Positions 42,287-52,380 of a DNA stretch of 64,000 nucleotides are shown one piece after another; positions within the stretch are counted from its first letter, which is position 1; every line of letters begins with the position of its first letter. This DNA comes from Paramicrobacterium chengjingii (GTDB lineage Bacteria > Actinomycetota > Actinomycetes > Actinomycetales > Microbacteriaceae): NCBI RefSeq assembly GCF_011751765.2, contig NZ_CP061169.1, forward strand, positions 2,418,001 to 2,482,000, in the 5' to 3' direction. The notes beneath the pieces are model-generated. The model did not search any database, was not told the DNA's origin, and was given only the letters and a program-made list of their open reading frames with translations. The translations under genes and the position numbers were made by a program.

Positions 42287-42880
42287 TCAGAGCGTCATGC
42301 CGAAGGTGACGCTGCCGTCATCGCGTTCGAGCTCGTGGAATCCGACGCGCTCGTAGAACGCGATCGCCCCGACGTTCGTCGCGCCCGCTGTCAGGTGGAG
42401 ACCGGTGACTCCACGTTCTCTCAACTCCGCAACGAGCGTATCGATCAGGCGACGCCCCAGGCCCTGCCCCTGAGTGGCGGGAAGCAGGTCGATATGCAGG
42501 TGAGCGGGGTAGGCGTCAACATCGCTGACCAGCATCCTCGCTGGATTGGACGCCGATTCAATCAGCCCGCGCTCCCCCGGCGTCTCCGATGTGCTCGGTA
42601 GATAGCGGCCGGCAACCTCGGGCCACCACGCATCGGCGAACCAGCGCGCGAAATCGCGTGTGTCTGCCGTGGCGACGAGGTACCCGATTGCGCGTTCGCC
42701 GTCGTCGACAATCCACGCGAGCCCCGGGTCGTGCCGAATATACGGCACCGCGTACACGTCTGGCAGCAGAGTGTCTCTCGAAAATTTTCCCGTCGCATCA
42801 CCGCCGCCGTCACCCGTGCGCACGCAGATGTCAATAACGTCATTCATGTCAGACGGGCGATAGGGGCGGATGCTGCTCAC
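42287..42880 (-). CDS. GNAT-family N-acetyltransferase
   Basis: The 197-residue protein begins IRPYRPSDMNDVIDICVRTG and has the acetyl-CoA-binding segment ATQGQGLGRRLIDTLV followed by GVTGLHLTAGATNVGAIAFYERVGFHEL, the GNAT motifs A and B. The acceptor substrate is unknown. Confidence 0.9.
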   Translation of the reverse strand: MSSIRPYRPSDMNDVIDICVRTGDGGGDATGKFSRDTLLPDVYAVPYIRHDPGLAWIVDDGERAIGYLVATADTRDFARWFADAWWPEVAGRYLPSTSETPGERGLIESASNPARMLVSDVDAYPAHLHIDLLPATQGQGLGRRLIDTLVAELRERGVTGLHLTAGATNVGAIAFYERVGFHELERDDGSVTFGMTL

Positions 42881-42953
42881 ACAGCGAGTCTACGGGCGCA
42901 AAGCGCGCGCGTCGCAGCACACGACTGGGCCTGGGTGCGCAAGACTATTCGCC

Positions 42954-44135
42954 ATGCGCACTCGTTTCGGCCTCATTCGCATGAACCCACGCGATCCGTC
43001 GCAGCCGAACCGTGTCGCGAGTCCGCTTGAGCTGTTCTTCGACCTGGTCTTCGTCGTCTCTGTCTCGCTGTCGTCGTCCCACCTGCATGCCGCAGAGGCC
43101 GACGCGCATATCGTCTCGGGTGTCGGCTCGTACCTCATGGTGCTTCTCGCCGTGTGGTGGGCGTGGATGAACTTCACCTGGTTCGCCACGGCGTTCGACA
43201 CCGACGACTGGTTCTACCGTCTGCTGACGATCGTGCAGATGTCGGGAGCTCTCGTTCTCGCTGCCGGCACAGGCAGCGCCATGACCGAGGGCGACTTCAC
43301 GATTATGACCCTCGGCTACGTCGTGATGCGGCTGCCGATGGTGGCTCAATGGCTGCGTGCCGCAGCATCCGTTCGCCATCTGCGCCAGACGGCGCTGGTC
43401 TATGCGATTGGCATCATGATCATGCAGATGCTGTGGATTGCTCGGCTCTGGCTGCCCGAGCAGGGCGGCGTCGTGTCGTTTCTGGTGCTGATGGGCGGTG
43501 AGCTGGCCGTGCCGATTATCGCCGAGCGACGTCGCCAAACTCCGTGGCACCCCGAGCACATCACCGAGCGCTACAGTCTGTTTACGCTCATTCTCATCGG
43601 GGAATCCGTGCTGGCGTCCGCGAATGCCGTGATCGACTCCGTGGAGCACACGGCGCACCTTCCCGCGCTGATCATCGTCGCGGTGTGCGGGCTCATTCTC
43701 ACCGCGGGAATGTGGTGGACGTACTTTGCGCGTGAGCATTCAGACAGCATCACAAGCTTTGGCTCGTCACTCATCTTCGGCTACGGGCACTTCGTTGTCT
43801 TCGCCGCGGCGGGCGCGCTGTCGGCGGGTATCGAGGTGGCGATCGACGTCGATACCAACGCCGCCGACATCACGGGAGTTGCTGCGGCTGCCACACTCAC
43901 CGTGCCCGTCAGCCTTTTTCTGCTCGGCACGTGGGCGCTCACGTTGCGCCACGTGTTGAGCCGTGTGACCAACGTCGTCATCGTGACGCTGGCTGTGCTG
44001 ATCGGGCTGTCTGCGCTGGTTCCCTTCTCACTGCCCGTCGCCGCCGTATGCATGGTCGCGCTCATCGCCGTGCTCGAAGCCTCGCGCAACGCGGATCGCA
44101 ACACGCGCATCGAGCAGGGCACGATGTCACTCTGA
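42954..44135 (+). CDS. Low-temperature-requirement protein A (LtrA) family membrane protein
   Basis: The 393-residue protein has about ten transmembrane helices and the LtrA signatures PLELFFDLVFVVSVSLSSSH near the start and HITERYSLFTLILIGESVLA in the middle. LtrA was named in Listeria for growth in the cold, but the molecular function is unknown. The start at 42954 excludes an upstream stretch that overlaps the divergent GNAT gene. Confidence 0.9.
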   Translation: MRTRFGLIRMNPRDPSQPNRVASPLELFFDLVFVVSVSLSSSHLHAAEADAHIVSGVGSYLMVLLAVWWAWMNFTWFATAFDTDDWFYRLLTIVQMSGALVLAAGTGSAMTEGDFTIMTLGYVVMRLPMVAQWLRAAASVRHLRQTALVYAIGIMIMQMLWIARLWLPEQGGVVSFLVLMGGELAVPIIAERRRQTPWHPEHITERYSLFTLILIGESVLASANAVIDSVEHTAHLPALIIVAVCGLILTAGMWWTYFAREHSDSITSFGSSLIFGYGHFVVFAAAGALSAGIEVAIDVDTNAADITGVAAAATLTVPVSLFLLGTWALTLRHVLSRVTNVVIVTLAVLIGLSALVPFSLPVAAVCMVALIAVLEASRNADRNTRIEQGTMSL

Positions 44136-44209
44136 CTGCTTCACGCTCTCTTCTTCTCTGAGCCGCCACATCGTGCGACGATGGACGAAAAATCGCGAGA
44201 GGATCTCTC

Positions 44210-44632
44210 ATGTCACTGTCGACAGCGCCGTACATCTCGTTCCCCGGCACCACCGCCGAGGCAATGGCGTTCTATCAATCCATCTTCGGCGGAGAGCTGG
44301 AGGTGCTTCGCTACGACGGCATGTCAACCGAGGGGTTCCCCGTGCAGCCCGGGCCGGATGCTGTCGCCCACGCCAGCCTCACCGGCGGCGCGCTTGACCT
44401 GCGTGCCGGAGACGAGATCGGCGACGACCTGCCGTCAACGCTCTCACCCGTCTACTCGATTCTCGCGATGACCGACACCGTGCCCGAGGCCGAGGCGCTG
44501 ATCGAGACGTTCACCGCGGCAGGAGGAACCATCGAGCTGCCCTTTCTGCCCGCGCCGTGGGGCGACACGTATGGGCAGGTGCGCGACAACTTTGGGGTGA
44601 TGTGGCAGGTGCTCACCCCTGGCTCCGCCTGA
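44210..44632 (+). CDS. PhnB-like VOC-family protein
   Basis: The 140-residue protein starts with PYISFPGTTAEAMAFYQSIF then GGELEV, and ends with PWGDTYGQVRDNFGVMWQV, the PhnB/DUF1338-like glyoxalase fold. Family members include the 3-demethylubiquinone methyltransferase-like protein group and have no agreed function. It stands as a single gene. Confidence 0.9.
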   Translation: MSLSTAPYISFPGTTAEAMAFYQSIFGGELEVLRYDGMSTEGFPVQPGPDAVAHASLTGGALDLRAGDEIGDDLPSTLSPVYSILAMTDTVPEAEALIETFTAAGGTIELPFLPAPWGDTYGQVRDNFGVMWQVLTPGSA

Positions 44633-44671
44633 TCAGCTGCGCGCCCAGAGCGTCCAGTGGTCGCAGGCGCG

Positions 44672-45934
44672 TCAGACGTCGCCGAATGCGCGTGTGAGAA
44701 AGTCGTTGCGAAAGACGCCGTTGGGGTCGTAGCGATCGGCCACATCCCGAAACTCGGCGAGCTTCGGGTACGCCGCGTGCAGAGCTTCCGCGTCGGCGAC
44801 AAACAGCTTGCCCCAGTGCGGGCGGGCTCCAAGCGGCAGCAGACGCTCTTCCAGGTCAGCGAGCAGCGCTTCCACCTCGGCCTGTGCGGGCAACCACGTG
44901 AGGTGCAGCCCCACGACATCGTGCCCATACGCCGGGCTCAGCCAGAGCTCGTCAGCTGGAATGGTGCGAATCTCATTCACCTGCAGCAGCGGCGCAACGA
45001 TCGGTGCCAGCTCGCGCATGACGTTCAGAGCCTCAGCGATGCGCGTGCGCGGCACGAGGTACTCGGTCTGCAGCTCGTCGCCGTTCGAGGGCGTGAAGTC
45101 GAGTCGAAAGTGCGGAAGCCTGTCGATCCACGCACCGGGCTCCCCGAGCTGCGCCGTGCAGAACTCTGCCGAGATGCCCGGCAGCGGGTGACGGGCGACA
45201 GTGGCCGGGCGGGCGCCGAGCACCCCCGCTGGCGCTGGCGCGTCAGCATCCGTTCGCCTCTTCACCCACACCTGATCGAGAGTGTCGGGGTCGCGCCACG
45301 TGGTGAACATGCTGACGCTGTACCCCATGCTCGTCACCTCGTCGAAATCGGTGAGCACTCGTTCGAGTGAGAGCTTCTCGTAGACGTGCTGCGACACCTC
45401 GAAGGTCGGCTCAATGTCAAGTGTCACGCTCGTGACGATGCCGAGTGCGCCAAGCGAGACGACAGCCGCTGCAAAGTCGTCGTCTCCGCGCCGCAGCGTG
45501 ACGATCTCGCCCGCTGCCGTGACAAACTCGAGCCCCGCGACGGCAGCGGCAAGCGCCGGTACACGATCTCCCGAACCGTGTGTTCCCGTCGCAATGGCCC
45601 CGGCAACGGAAATGTGCGGAAGCGAGGCGAGGTTCGACAGCGCCCAGCCCGCACGCTGCAGCTCGGCTCCGAGTTCTCCGTACCGTGTACCCGCCCCGAC
45701 GGTGACGGTGCGGGACACCTCGTCGATGACGGAAGCAGAGTCAAGACGCGATGTCGCGAGCAGCACTCCCTGGGTATCGGCGATCGTGTTGAAGGAGTGC
45801 CGTGAACCGACCGCACGCACCTGCGACGCGCCGGAGAGCGCCTCTTGCACCTCGCTGACGGTAGCGGGGGCGACGATGCGCTCAGCCCCGTAAGCGAGGT
45901 TTCCCGCCCAATTCCTTCCGACGTCGAGTGTCAT
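44672..45934 (-). CDS. FAD-linked alditol oxidase (AldO/xylitol oxidase family)
   Basis: The enzyme oxidises an alditol such as xylitol or sorbitol to the aldose with oxygen. The 420-residue length matches AldO (about 418). It starts NWAGNLAYGAERIVAPATV, has His46 in GSRHSFN, which covalently binds FAD in AldO, then NLASLPHISVAGAIATGTHG, and ends with the C-terminal ALO domain including RPHWGKLF. Its start overlaps the stop of the PAP2 gene (ATGA); the long open frame upstream is a shadow of PAP2. Confidence 0.9.
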   Translation of the reverse strand: MTLDVGRNWAGNLAYGAERIVAPATVSEVQEALSGASQVRAVGSRHSFNTIADTQGVLLATSRLDSASVIDEVSRTVTVGAGTRYGELGAELQRAGWALSNLASLPHISVAGAIATGTHGSGDRVPALAAAVAGLEFVTAAGEIVTLRRGDDDFAAAVVSLGALGIVTSVTLDIEPTFEVSQHVYEKLSLERVLTDFDEVTSMGYSVSMFTTWRDPDTLDQVWVKRRTDADAPAPAGVLGARPATVARHPLPGISAEFCTAQLGEPGAWIDRLPHFRLDFTPSNGDELQTEYLVPRTRIAEALNVMRELAPIVAPLLQVNEIRTIPADELWLSPAYGHDVVGLHLTWLPAQAEVEALLADLEERLLPLGARPHWGKLFVADAEALHAAYPKLAEFRDVADRYDPNGVFRNDFLTRAFGDV

Positions 45935-46605
45935 CTCGGGCTCCTCTGGTGGCGCGGCCGTAGTTGTTCTTTCAAGAGCGGAACCCCGAGCGCAGCCCAC
46001 GCAATAACGGCGACGCACACGCCGATGAGCGTTCCCGCAAGCGTGTCGGTGATCCAGTGCGCTCCGAGATACGTGCGTGTGAATGCCATGACGACGATGC
46101 CCAGAACTCCCACGACCCAGATCCACGTTCGGCGAAAGACGATCCCGAGCACCACAGCTATGGTCGCGGCGTTCGCCGTGTGCCCAGACGGAAACGAGCC
46201 GTGGTCTGACACGACGAGCATGTCGAGGGGACGCGCGCGCCCGACCAACTGCTTCACTCCCTGCACCGCGGCAGCGCTCAGTCCGAGCGAGAGCAGCCAG
46301 TAGATTGCGGCGACCGGCTTGCGCGTGAGAACGAAGGCGGCCGCTCCGCCGAGGGGAATGATCACCCAGGCTATGAGCCCTCCGCCAAGAAAGTTCATGA
46401 CGAAGCTGATGTGCATCAGAATGCTGTTGGGGCTCTCTCGAACAGACGTCATCCACTCGGCATCCGCTTCGAACGGCGTGCCGCGCAGCAGGACGAGTCC
46501 GGCCAGAGCCGCAACGAGCAGCACGGCGACGAGCGCTCCGATCAGCGGCCAGAAGCGTGCCACCTTCGTGTGCGCGAGCAGGGCCTCGTCACGGGTTCGA
46601 TACAT
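45931..46605 (-). CDS. PAP2-family phosphatase
   Basis: The 224-residue membrane protein has about six transmembrane helices and the PAP2 motifs KQLVGRARP, PSGHTANAA and TRTYLGAHWITD. Such enzymes remove phosphate from lipids or undecaprenyl pyrophosphate. It overlaps the alditol oxidase gene downstream. Confidence 0.9.
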   Translation of the reverse strand: MYRTRDEALLAHTKVARFWPLIGALVAVLLVAALAGLVLLRGTPFEADAEWMTSVRESPNSILMHISFVMNFLGGGLIAWVIIPLGGAAAFVLTRKPVAAIYWLLSLGLSAAAVQGVKQLVGRARPLDMLVVSDHGSFPSGHTANAATIAVVLGIVFRRTWIWVVGVLGIVVMAFTRTYLGAHWITDTLAGTLIGVCVAVIAWAALGVPLLKEQLRPRHQRSPR

Positions 46606-46652
46606 AGACCTATCTTGCCAGTAGCTCGGGATGCCGTCGTGCCGCCGTGCGT

Positions 46653-48956
46653 CTATACGGAGACATTGCTCGTCACCTCCGTGTGTACGACGCGCTCGTC
46701 AGCGCCGGTGATCTCGTATGTCTCGCCCGTGAGTTCAACGCTCGTCTGGGTCTCGCGATCGTCGCACGACGACCCGACCCACAACTGGATGCGCCCGGGC
46801 TCGACGACCTTGCGCATCTCCCGATCGGTGAACGCGAGCCGCGTCGGCGGCACCTGGAAGGAGACCTCGACGGAATCGCCCGCATCAAGTTCAACGCGAG
46901 CGTAACCCACAAGCTGCGCGACGGGGCGCGTCACACTCGCGTGCTCGTCGTGTGCGTAGAGCTGCACGACGTCGGTGCCACGACGCTCCCCCGTATTGCG
47001 CACTGTGACGCGAGCGGTGAACGTCGCTTCTGTGAAGACCACCATGTCGTCGACGACGAGCGCCGTGTGCTCGAACGTCGAATACGAGAGCCCGTATCCA
47101 AAGGGCAGCACGGGGTCGCTTGTCGCCGTCGTGATATCTGTCGTTCCTCCGAGTGCGGGGTGCAGGTAGCTGTACGGCTGGGCTCCAGCCGAACGAGGAA
47201 GCGACACCGGCAGCCTCCCCGACGGGTTCACCCGCCCAGACAGCACACCGGCAATTGCGGTGCCGCCCTCTTCACCGGGGAAGAATGCCTGCACGACGGC
47301 ACCCGGCCGTGTGCTGCCCGAGATCGCCCAGTCGATGGCGTACGGACGGCCGGTGAGCAGCACGAGCACCACGGGAGTTGCTGTGGCGACGACGCGCTCA
47401 ACGAGTTCCCGCTGCACTCCGGGCAGCTCGAGGCTCTCAGCATCGTTGCCCTCGCCGACCGTTCCGCGGCCGAACAACCCGGCGCGATCTCCCACCACAA
47501 CGATCGCCACGTCGGAGTCGAGCGCGGCGGCAACGGCTTCGTCGATGCCGAAACGGTCAGTTCCCGTGACGTCACTTCCGTGCACGACAGTGATCTCTGC
47601 ACCTGCAAGTTCGTCGGCGAGCGTGTCGGCAACCGACGGGATATCGAAGCCGACGGGCACCCCGGGGTGGTGGGCCAGCACGTGATTCGCAAAAGAGTAG
47701 CAGCCCATGAGCGCTTCAGAGGAGTCCGCGTTCGGTCCGATGAGAGCGACGCGCTTGCCCGTGGTCTGCGCGAGCGGCAAGGTTCCGTCGTTGGTCAGCA
47801 GAACAATTGATTCTTCGGCGAGCCGGCGGGCGACATCGCGGTGCTCGGGTGAATCGAGGTCGACGGGTTCCGGTGTAAATGTGAAATCGTCGTCGAGAAG
47901 CCCCAGCTCTTCCTTCTGCGCGAGGACGCGTAGAACGGCACGGTCGACGATCGATTCGTCGGTGACACCTGCCCTGATGCGCTCGGCAAGCGGTTCGAGA
48001 TAGGCGTCTCCCGTTGGCAGCTCGATGTCGATGCCCGCGGTCAGCGCAAGCTCCGCGGCTTCCCCCTTACCTCCGGCGATTCCGTGCATCAGATGAAGGA
48101 ACGCGACGGAAAAGTAGTCCGAGACGACGACGCCGTCGAACCCCCATGTTGCGCGCAGTAGCTCCTCAAAATAGGCGGGGTCGGATGCCACGGGCACGCC
48201 GTCGATCTCAGCGTACGAGTTCATCACCGAGCGCACTCCGCCGTCGCGAACGGCCATCTCGAACGGTGGAAGCAGAACATCGGCGATCTCACGTGGCCCC
48301 GCGTGCACGGGCGCATGGTTTCGTCCCGACTGGGATGCCGAGTACCCGACAAAGTGCTTGAGCGTCGCGTGGACGCCTTGCGACTGCAAGCCGCGAACGT
48401 ACGCTGTTCCGAGCATCCCGACAACATACGGATCTTCAGAGATGCACTCGTCCACGCGACCCCAGCGCGGATCGCGCACCACGTCGAGAACGGGCGCGAG
48501 ACCCTGATGGATGCCGAGAGCGCGCATCGATTCGCCGATGCGGCGGCCCATCTCTTCGACGAGCTGCTCATCGAACGTGGCACCCCACGCGAGCGGGGTT
48601 GGAAATGTCGCTGCCTTCCACGCGGCCAGACCCGTGAGGCACTCCTCATGCACGAGAGCCGGGATGCCGAGGCGGGTCTGCGTGCGCAGTCGATTCTGCT
48701 CGCCTGCAAGCCACGTCGCGCGCTCCGCGGCATCCACTGGCCTCGTGCCGTACACGCGGGTGAGATGCCCGATGCCATGCGGCGTTGCCTCGTCATATTT
48801 GCTCGACGTCGCCATCTCATCGGCCATGGGCGCTACGACTTCGCCACCCTGGTCAACCCAGAATCCGACCAGCTGTGCAAGCTTTTCTTCGAGCGTCATC
48901 CGAGCGTGCAGTGCCTGCACTTTCTCTGTTGGCTGCGGCATCTCGAAGTGACCCAT
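46653..48956 (-). CDS. Glycoside hydrolase family 3 beta-glycosidase
   Basis: The enzyme hydrolyses non-reducing beta-linked glucose or xylose. The 767-residue protein has the (beta/alpha)8 domain with LAPVLDVVRDPRWGRVDE and the nucleophile Asp in GVVVSDYFSVAFLH, the alpha/beta sandwich and a C-terminal fibronectin III domain. No signal peptide, so it acts in the cytoplasm on imported oligosaccharide. It follows the ABC-transporter genes on the same strand. The start at 48956 follows a GAAGAGA ribosome site; 15 further residues upstream are possible. Confidence 0.93.
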   Translation of the reverse strand: MGHFEMPQPTEKVQALHARMTLEEKLAQLVGFWVDQGGEVVAPMADEMATSSKYDEATPHGIGHLTRVYGTRPVDAAERATWLAGEQNRLRTQTRLGIPALVHEECLTGLAAWKAATFPTPLAWGATFDEQLVEEMGRRIGESMRALGIHQGLAPVLDVVRDPRWGRVDECISEDPYVVGMLGTAYVRGLQSQGVHATLKHFVGYSASQSGRNHAPVHAGPREIADVLLPPFEMAVRDGGVRSVMNSYAEIDGVPVASDPAYFEELLRATWGFDGVVVSDYFSVAFLHLMHGIAGGKGEAAELALTAGIDIELPTGDAYLEPLAERIRAGVTDESIVDRAVLRVLAQKEELGLLDDDFTFTPEPVDLDSPEHRDVARRLAEESIVLLTNDGTLPLAQTTGKRVALIGPNADSSEALMGCYSFANHVLAHHPGVPVGFDIPSVADTLADELAGAEITVVHGSDVTGTDRFGIDEAVAAALDSDVAIVVVGDRAGLFGRGTVGEGNDAESLELPGVQRELVERVVATATPVVLVLLTGRPYAIDWAISGSTRPGAVVQAFFPGEEGGTAIAGVLSGRVNPSGRLPVSLPRSAGAQPYSYLHPALGGTTDITTATSDPVLPFGYGLSYSTFEHTALVVDDMVVFTEATFTARVTVRNTGERRGTDVVQLYAHDEHASVTRPVAQLVGYARVELDAGDSVEVSFQVPPTRLAFTDREMRKVVEPGRIQLWVGSSCDDRETQTSVELTGETYEITGADERVVHTEVTSNVSV

Positions 48957-49007
48957 GTCTCTTCTTCTCTTCTCTTCTGTGTTGCGTAGACGTGTGTGCA
49001 TATCGGT

Positions 49008-49877
49008 TCAGCCCTTGACCGCCCCGGTGAGCCCGCCGACGATGCGCCGTTCGAACAGGCTGAAGAACACGAGCGCAGGAATCATCGACAGGGAGGTGAA
49101 GGCGAGAACCTTTGCCGTGTCGACGGCGTACTGAGAGGCGAACGCCTGCACCCCGAGCGGAAGCGTGAAGGTCGCCGCGTCATTCAAGATGAACAGCGGA
49201 AGAATGTAGCCATTCCAGCTGCCGATGAAGGCGAGGATGCCCGTCGTTATGACGCCGGGGGTCGCCAGCGGAACGACCATGCGCCAGAAGAACCCGATGC
49301 GGGAGCATCCGTCGATGAATGCCGCCTCCTCAAGCTCTCGGGGTATCGCGCGAAGGAAGGGCACGAGAATGATGATCGTCACCGGCAGCGCGAAGGCGAT
49401 CTGAGGAAGGATCACTCCGACGAGAGAGTTCATCAGCCCCAGGTTCTTGATCACGATGTAGAGCGGTGTGATCGCGACGGTGATGGGAAACATCAGTCCT
49501 GCAGCAAAGAGCGAGTACAGGATGCCGCGGCCGCGAAACGGGTATCGGGCGATGACGTAGCTCGCCATCACGCCCAGCACGACGGCGCCGAGCGTCGTCG
49601 CGACGGCCGCGATCGTTGAGTTGAGCACCTGGTGCCAGAACACCGAGCCGAAGAGCACGTCGAGATAGTTGCCGATCTCCCACGGCGCGGGGAACCCGGA
49701 CGGGTCCGTGGTGATCTGCGCGTTTGTGCGGAAGCCGCCCAGAATGACGTATGCGATCGGCGCGAGCATGAGCGCGATCACGATGAGCGCGATGAAATAG
49801 ACGACGGGGTTTCCCCAGCGCAGCTTCTCGCCCGCACGTCGCGGTGATAGCCGTGGACGAAGCGTAGTGGTGACCAT
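49008..49877 (-). CDS. Carbohydrate ABC transporter permease (MalG type)
   Basis: The 289-residue protein has six transmembrane helices and the EAA coupling loop EEAAFIDGCSRIGFFWRMVVP. Its ATG overlaps the stop of the upstream permease. It forms the transport channel with that partner and uses a shared ATPase (MsiK-like), which is not encoded here. Confidence 0.94.
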   Translation of the reverse strand: MVTTTLRPRLSPRRAGEKLRWGNPVVYFIALIVIALMLAPIAYVILGGFRTNAQITTDPSGFPAPWEIGNYLDVLFGSVFWHQVLNSTIAAVATTLGAVVLGVMASYVIARYPFRGRGILYSLFAAGLMFPITVAITPLYIVIKNLGLMNSLVGVILPQIAFALPVTIIILVPFLRAIPRELEEAAFIDGCSRIGFFWRMVVPLATPGVITTGILAFIGSWNGYILPLFILNDAATFTLPLGVQAFASQYAVDTAKVLAFTSLSMIPALVFFSLFERRIVGGLTGAVKG

Positions 49878-50887
49878 CACTTCTCACTTTCCGTAATCGC
49901 GCCCTCGGTGTCACGTCTCATGACGAAGCGCTGGTAGAGAAGGGCAATGACAAGGGAAATGACGAACATGACAACGGCAACGGCGTTTCCGAAGCCGTAG
50001 TTACCCGAGTTGCGGCCGCTCGCGACCATGTACGTCGCCATTGTCGATGTTCCGGCCGTCGAGGCGATGTATTGTCCCCACACGATGTAGACGAGATCGA
50101 AGAGTTGCAGCGATCCGATGATCGACAGGAACGCCCAGATGCGCAGTGTCGGCCCGAGGAGCGGCAGCGTGATGCGGCGTTGAATCTGCCAGAAGGATGC
50201 TCCGTCGATCTGAGCAGCCTCGGTGAGCTCTTCGGGGATTCCTTGGAGCCCGGCGAGAAAAATGATCACGGCGAAGCCGATGTACTTCCACGTGATGATC
50301 AGCATGAGCGTCCACATCGCGATGGCCGGATCAGAGAGCCAGTCCTGCGCGAGGGCGCCGAGCCCAATCTTCTCCAGAAAGCCGTTCAGAGCGCCGGCCG
50401 ACTGCAGCATCAGCCCCCAGCCGGTTCCCACGACGACCTCTGAGATCACGTACGGAATGAAGATGAGAACGCGAATGAGCGATTGGCCTCGCATGCGTCG
50501 GTTGAGCAGCAGTGCAAGCAGAATGGCGGCGGGGCCCTGCAGAACGAGCGAGAGCACGACGATGATGCCGTTGTGGCTCAGCGCTTCGAGAAATGCGGAG
50601 TCCTGAAAGATAGTGAGGTAGTTCTGCAATCCGACGAAATCGGTGGGTGCTCCGTAGCCCTTCCATCGGAAGAAGCCGTAATAGGCAGCCATTGCGACGG
50701 GGAAGATCACAAACGACAGGAACATGACAAGAGCGGGGCCTACGAGAACGATGATCTCGAGTCGAGTCCTCCAGCTCTGCCCTTTCGAGCGGCGCCGTGC
50801 GGGGGCGGGCACGATCGTGCCCGCCCCCGTCGACTCATCGATTGCGTTCACGCGTCGCTGTGACGGTGAGTGCGTTCGAATGGTCAT
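49877..50887 (-). CDS. Carbohydrate ABC transporter permease (MalF type)
   Basis: The 336-residue protein has a polar N-terminal extension, six transmembrane helices and the EAA loop TEAAQIDGASFWQIQRRITLP. It pairs with the downstream permease. The gap to the binding-protein gene is 12 bases, so all three are one operon. Confidence 0.94.
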   Translation of the reverse strand: MTIRTHSPSQRRVNAIDESTGAGTIVPAPARRRSKGQSWRTRLEIIVLVGPALVMFLSFVIFPVAMAAYYGFFRWKGYGAPTDFVGLQNYLTIFQDSAFLEALSHNGIIVVLSLVLQGPAAILLALLLNRRMRGQSLIRVLIFIPYVISEVVVGTGWGLMLQSAGALNGFLEKIGLGALAQDWLSDPAIAMWTLMLIITWKYIGFAVIIFLAGLQGIPEELTEAAQIDGASFWQIQRRITLPLLGPTLRIWAFLSIIGSLQLFDLVYIVWGQYIASTAGTSTMATYMVASGRNSGNYGFGNAVAVVMFVISLVIALLYQRFVMRRDTEGAITESEK

Positions 50888-50899
50888 TATTGATGCGCC

Positions 50900-52183
50900 T
50901 TAGCCTTTCTTCGCGGCTGCGGTCACGGCATCGATGATGCCTTCCGGCGTGCCGTTGCCTGCCAGAAGGTCGACGACGGCGACGTTCAGAGCGTTACCGA
51001 CGTTGAGCCCGTATACCGTGTCGAGCCACTGCGAGACGAACGGGGCTTCGTTGTATGCCTCAATGATCTGCTTGAGGTAGGGCTCGGTCACTGCTTTCTG
51101 CGCCTCGGTGTTCACCGGTGGCGCGTTGAATGCCTTGTAGTAGTTCTCTTGAACATCGGCCGTTGCCAGGTAATTGAGAAACTCGACGCACTCTGGAGGC
51201 GCCGTTGCCGAGCAGGAGTACCCGTCGACGCCGCCCATCATCGAGCCGGGCTCACCGTTTCCACCCGAGATCTCGGGAAATGGGAACCAGGCGAGGTCAG
51301 CGAGAGGCTTCTCGTCTGGAGTGAGCGAGCCGATCACGCCCGGATCCCAGGCGCCCATAAGCTCCATGGCAGCCTTGTGGTTCGCGACGAGTCCCGCTGA
51401 GCTTCCGGCACCCTGCTGGGCGGATGTGGTGAGGAAGCCCCCGTTGAAGGGCTCGTTCGATGCGAAGTCTTCGAGGTCTTGCGCCGCCTTCAACCAGCAT
51501 CCATCGCTGAAGTCCATGTCATCTGCTGCCGTCGCCATCGTGTCTGACGAGCACTCGCGCAGCGAGAAGAAGTAGAACCAGTGCGCCGCGGGCCACGCGT
51601 CTTTCGCACCGAGAGCAATGGGGGCGACGCCGCTGTCCTTGAGCTTTTCGACGGCACCGACGAGATCGTCGATGGTCTCGGGATTCTCTGTGATCCCGGC
51701 GTCGTCGAACAGGTCCTGACTGTAAAACATGCCTCCGGGCAGAACTGCCATCGGCATCGCCCATATCTTGTCGTCAAATGTCTCGGCCTCGAACGTCTCC
51801 TTCGATATCTCGCTTGTGGCCGAGTCCGAGACCTCGTCCGTCAGATCCATCAGCTGGCCTGCTTCGACCATGGCTGCCATTTTTCCGCCGCCGCGCTGCA
51901 AGAAGATGTCGGGTGCGTTCCCTGAGTTGAGTGCTGTCTGGAGCTTGCCGTCGAGATCTTCGTTCTGAAGCGCCTGAATCTTGATTGTGACGCCATCATG
52001 GTCTTTTTCAAATGCTGCGGCAGCATCGACCCAGAACTGCTTTCCTGCGCCGGTCGTTGAATTGTGCCACAGCGTCATCTCTGTGCTGCCGTCATCTGCC
52101 GCGCCGGTTCCACTGCAGCCGCTGAGCAGGAGTGCCCCTGCCGCGAGTGACGCGGACGCGGCGAGCCATCGCTTGGTCTTCAT
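50900..52183 (-). CDS. Carbohydrate ABC transporter binding lipoprotein
   Basis: The 427-residue protein has a lipoprotein signal ending LLSGC with Cys23, followed by a CUT1-family extracellular binding fold (EMTLWHNSTTGAGKQFWVD, ALNSGNAPDIFLQRGGGKM). It captures an oligosaccharide for the two permeases and heads their operon, with GH3 as the last metabolic gene. The nearby divergent LacI protein is its likely regulator. Confidence 0.94.
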   Translation of the reverse strand: MKTKRWLAASASLAAGALLLSGCSGTGAADDGSTEMTLWHNSTTGAGKQFWVDAAAAFEKDHDGVTIKIQALQNEDLDGKLQTALNSGNAPDIFLQRGGGKMAAMVEAGQLMDLTDEVSDSATSEISKETFEAETFDDKIWAMPMAVLPGGMFYSQDLFDDAGITENPETIDDLVGAVEKLKDSGVAPIALGAKDAWPAAHWFYFFSLRECSSDTMATAADDMDFSDGCWLKAAQDLEDFASNEPFNGGFLTTSAQQGAGSSAGLVANHKAAMELMGAWDPGVIGSLTPDEKPLADLAWFPFPEISGGNGEPGSMMGGVDGYSCSATAPPECVEFLNYLATADVQENYYKAFNAPPVNTEAQKAVTEPYLKQIIEAYNEAPFVSQWLDTVYGLNVGNALNVAVVDLLAGNGTPEGIIDAVTAAAKKG

Positions 52184-52340
52184 GTCTCACCTTTTCTCTT
52201 CATTGAGCGCATCCCTCATCAGAAGGGACGACGCGGTGCTGCGCCAGCGATGGGGGATGCTGACGCCACACGATCCATGCTTTCGCTGCTGTGCTCGCAC
52301 GATCGAGTAGGTCGATACTGACAACGCCTCAGAAGGTTGT

Positions 52341-52353
52341 CAAACGTTTTCGA
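52341..52353. promoter_or_regulatory. LacI-type operator core AAACGTTT upstream of the LacI regulator gene
   Basis: CAAACGTTTTCGA contains the palindromic core AAACGTTT (52342-52349), the central element of LacI/GalR-family operators. It lies in the divergent gap between the sugar importer operon and its LacI regulator, where one site could control both directions. A TACTGT -10 candidate at 52369-52374 would place the LacI transcript start at or next to its ATG. Confidence 0.55.
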
Positions 52354-52380
52354 AATCCTTTTCCATGCTACTGTCTGCCC

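Noticed and set aside
44672..46456. 594-codon version of the alditol oxidase frame
   Set aside because: The first 174 codons lie antiphase within the PAP2 gene and lack FAD-oxidase features. The start at 45934 overlaps the PAP2 stop and matches AldO length.
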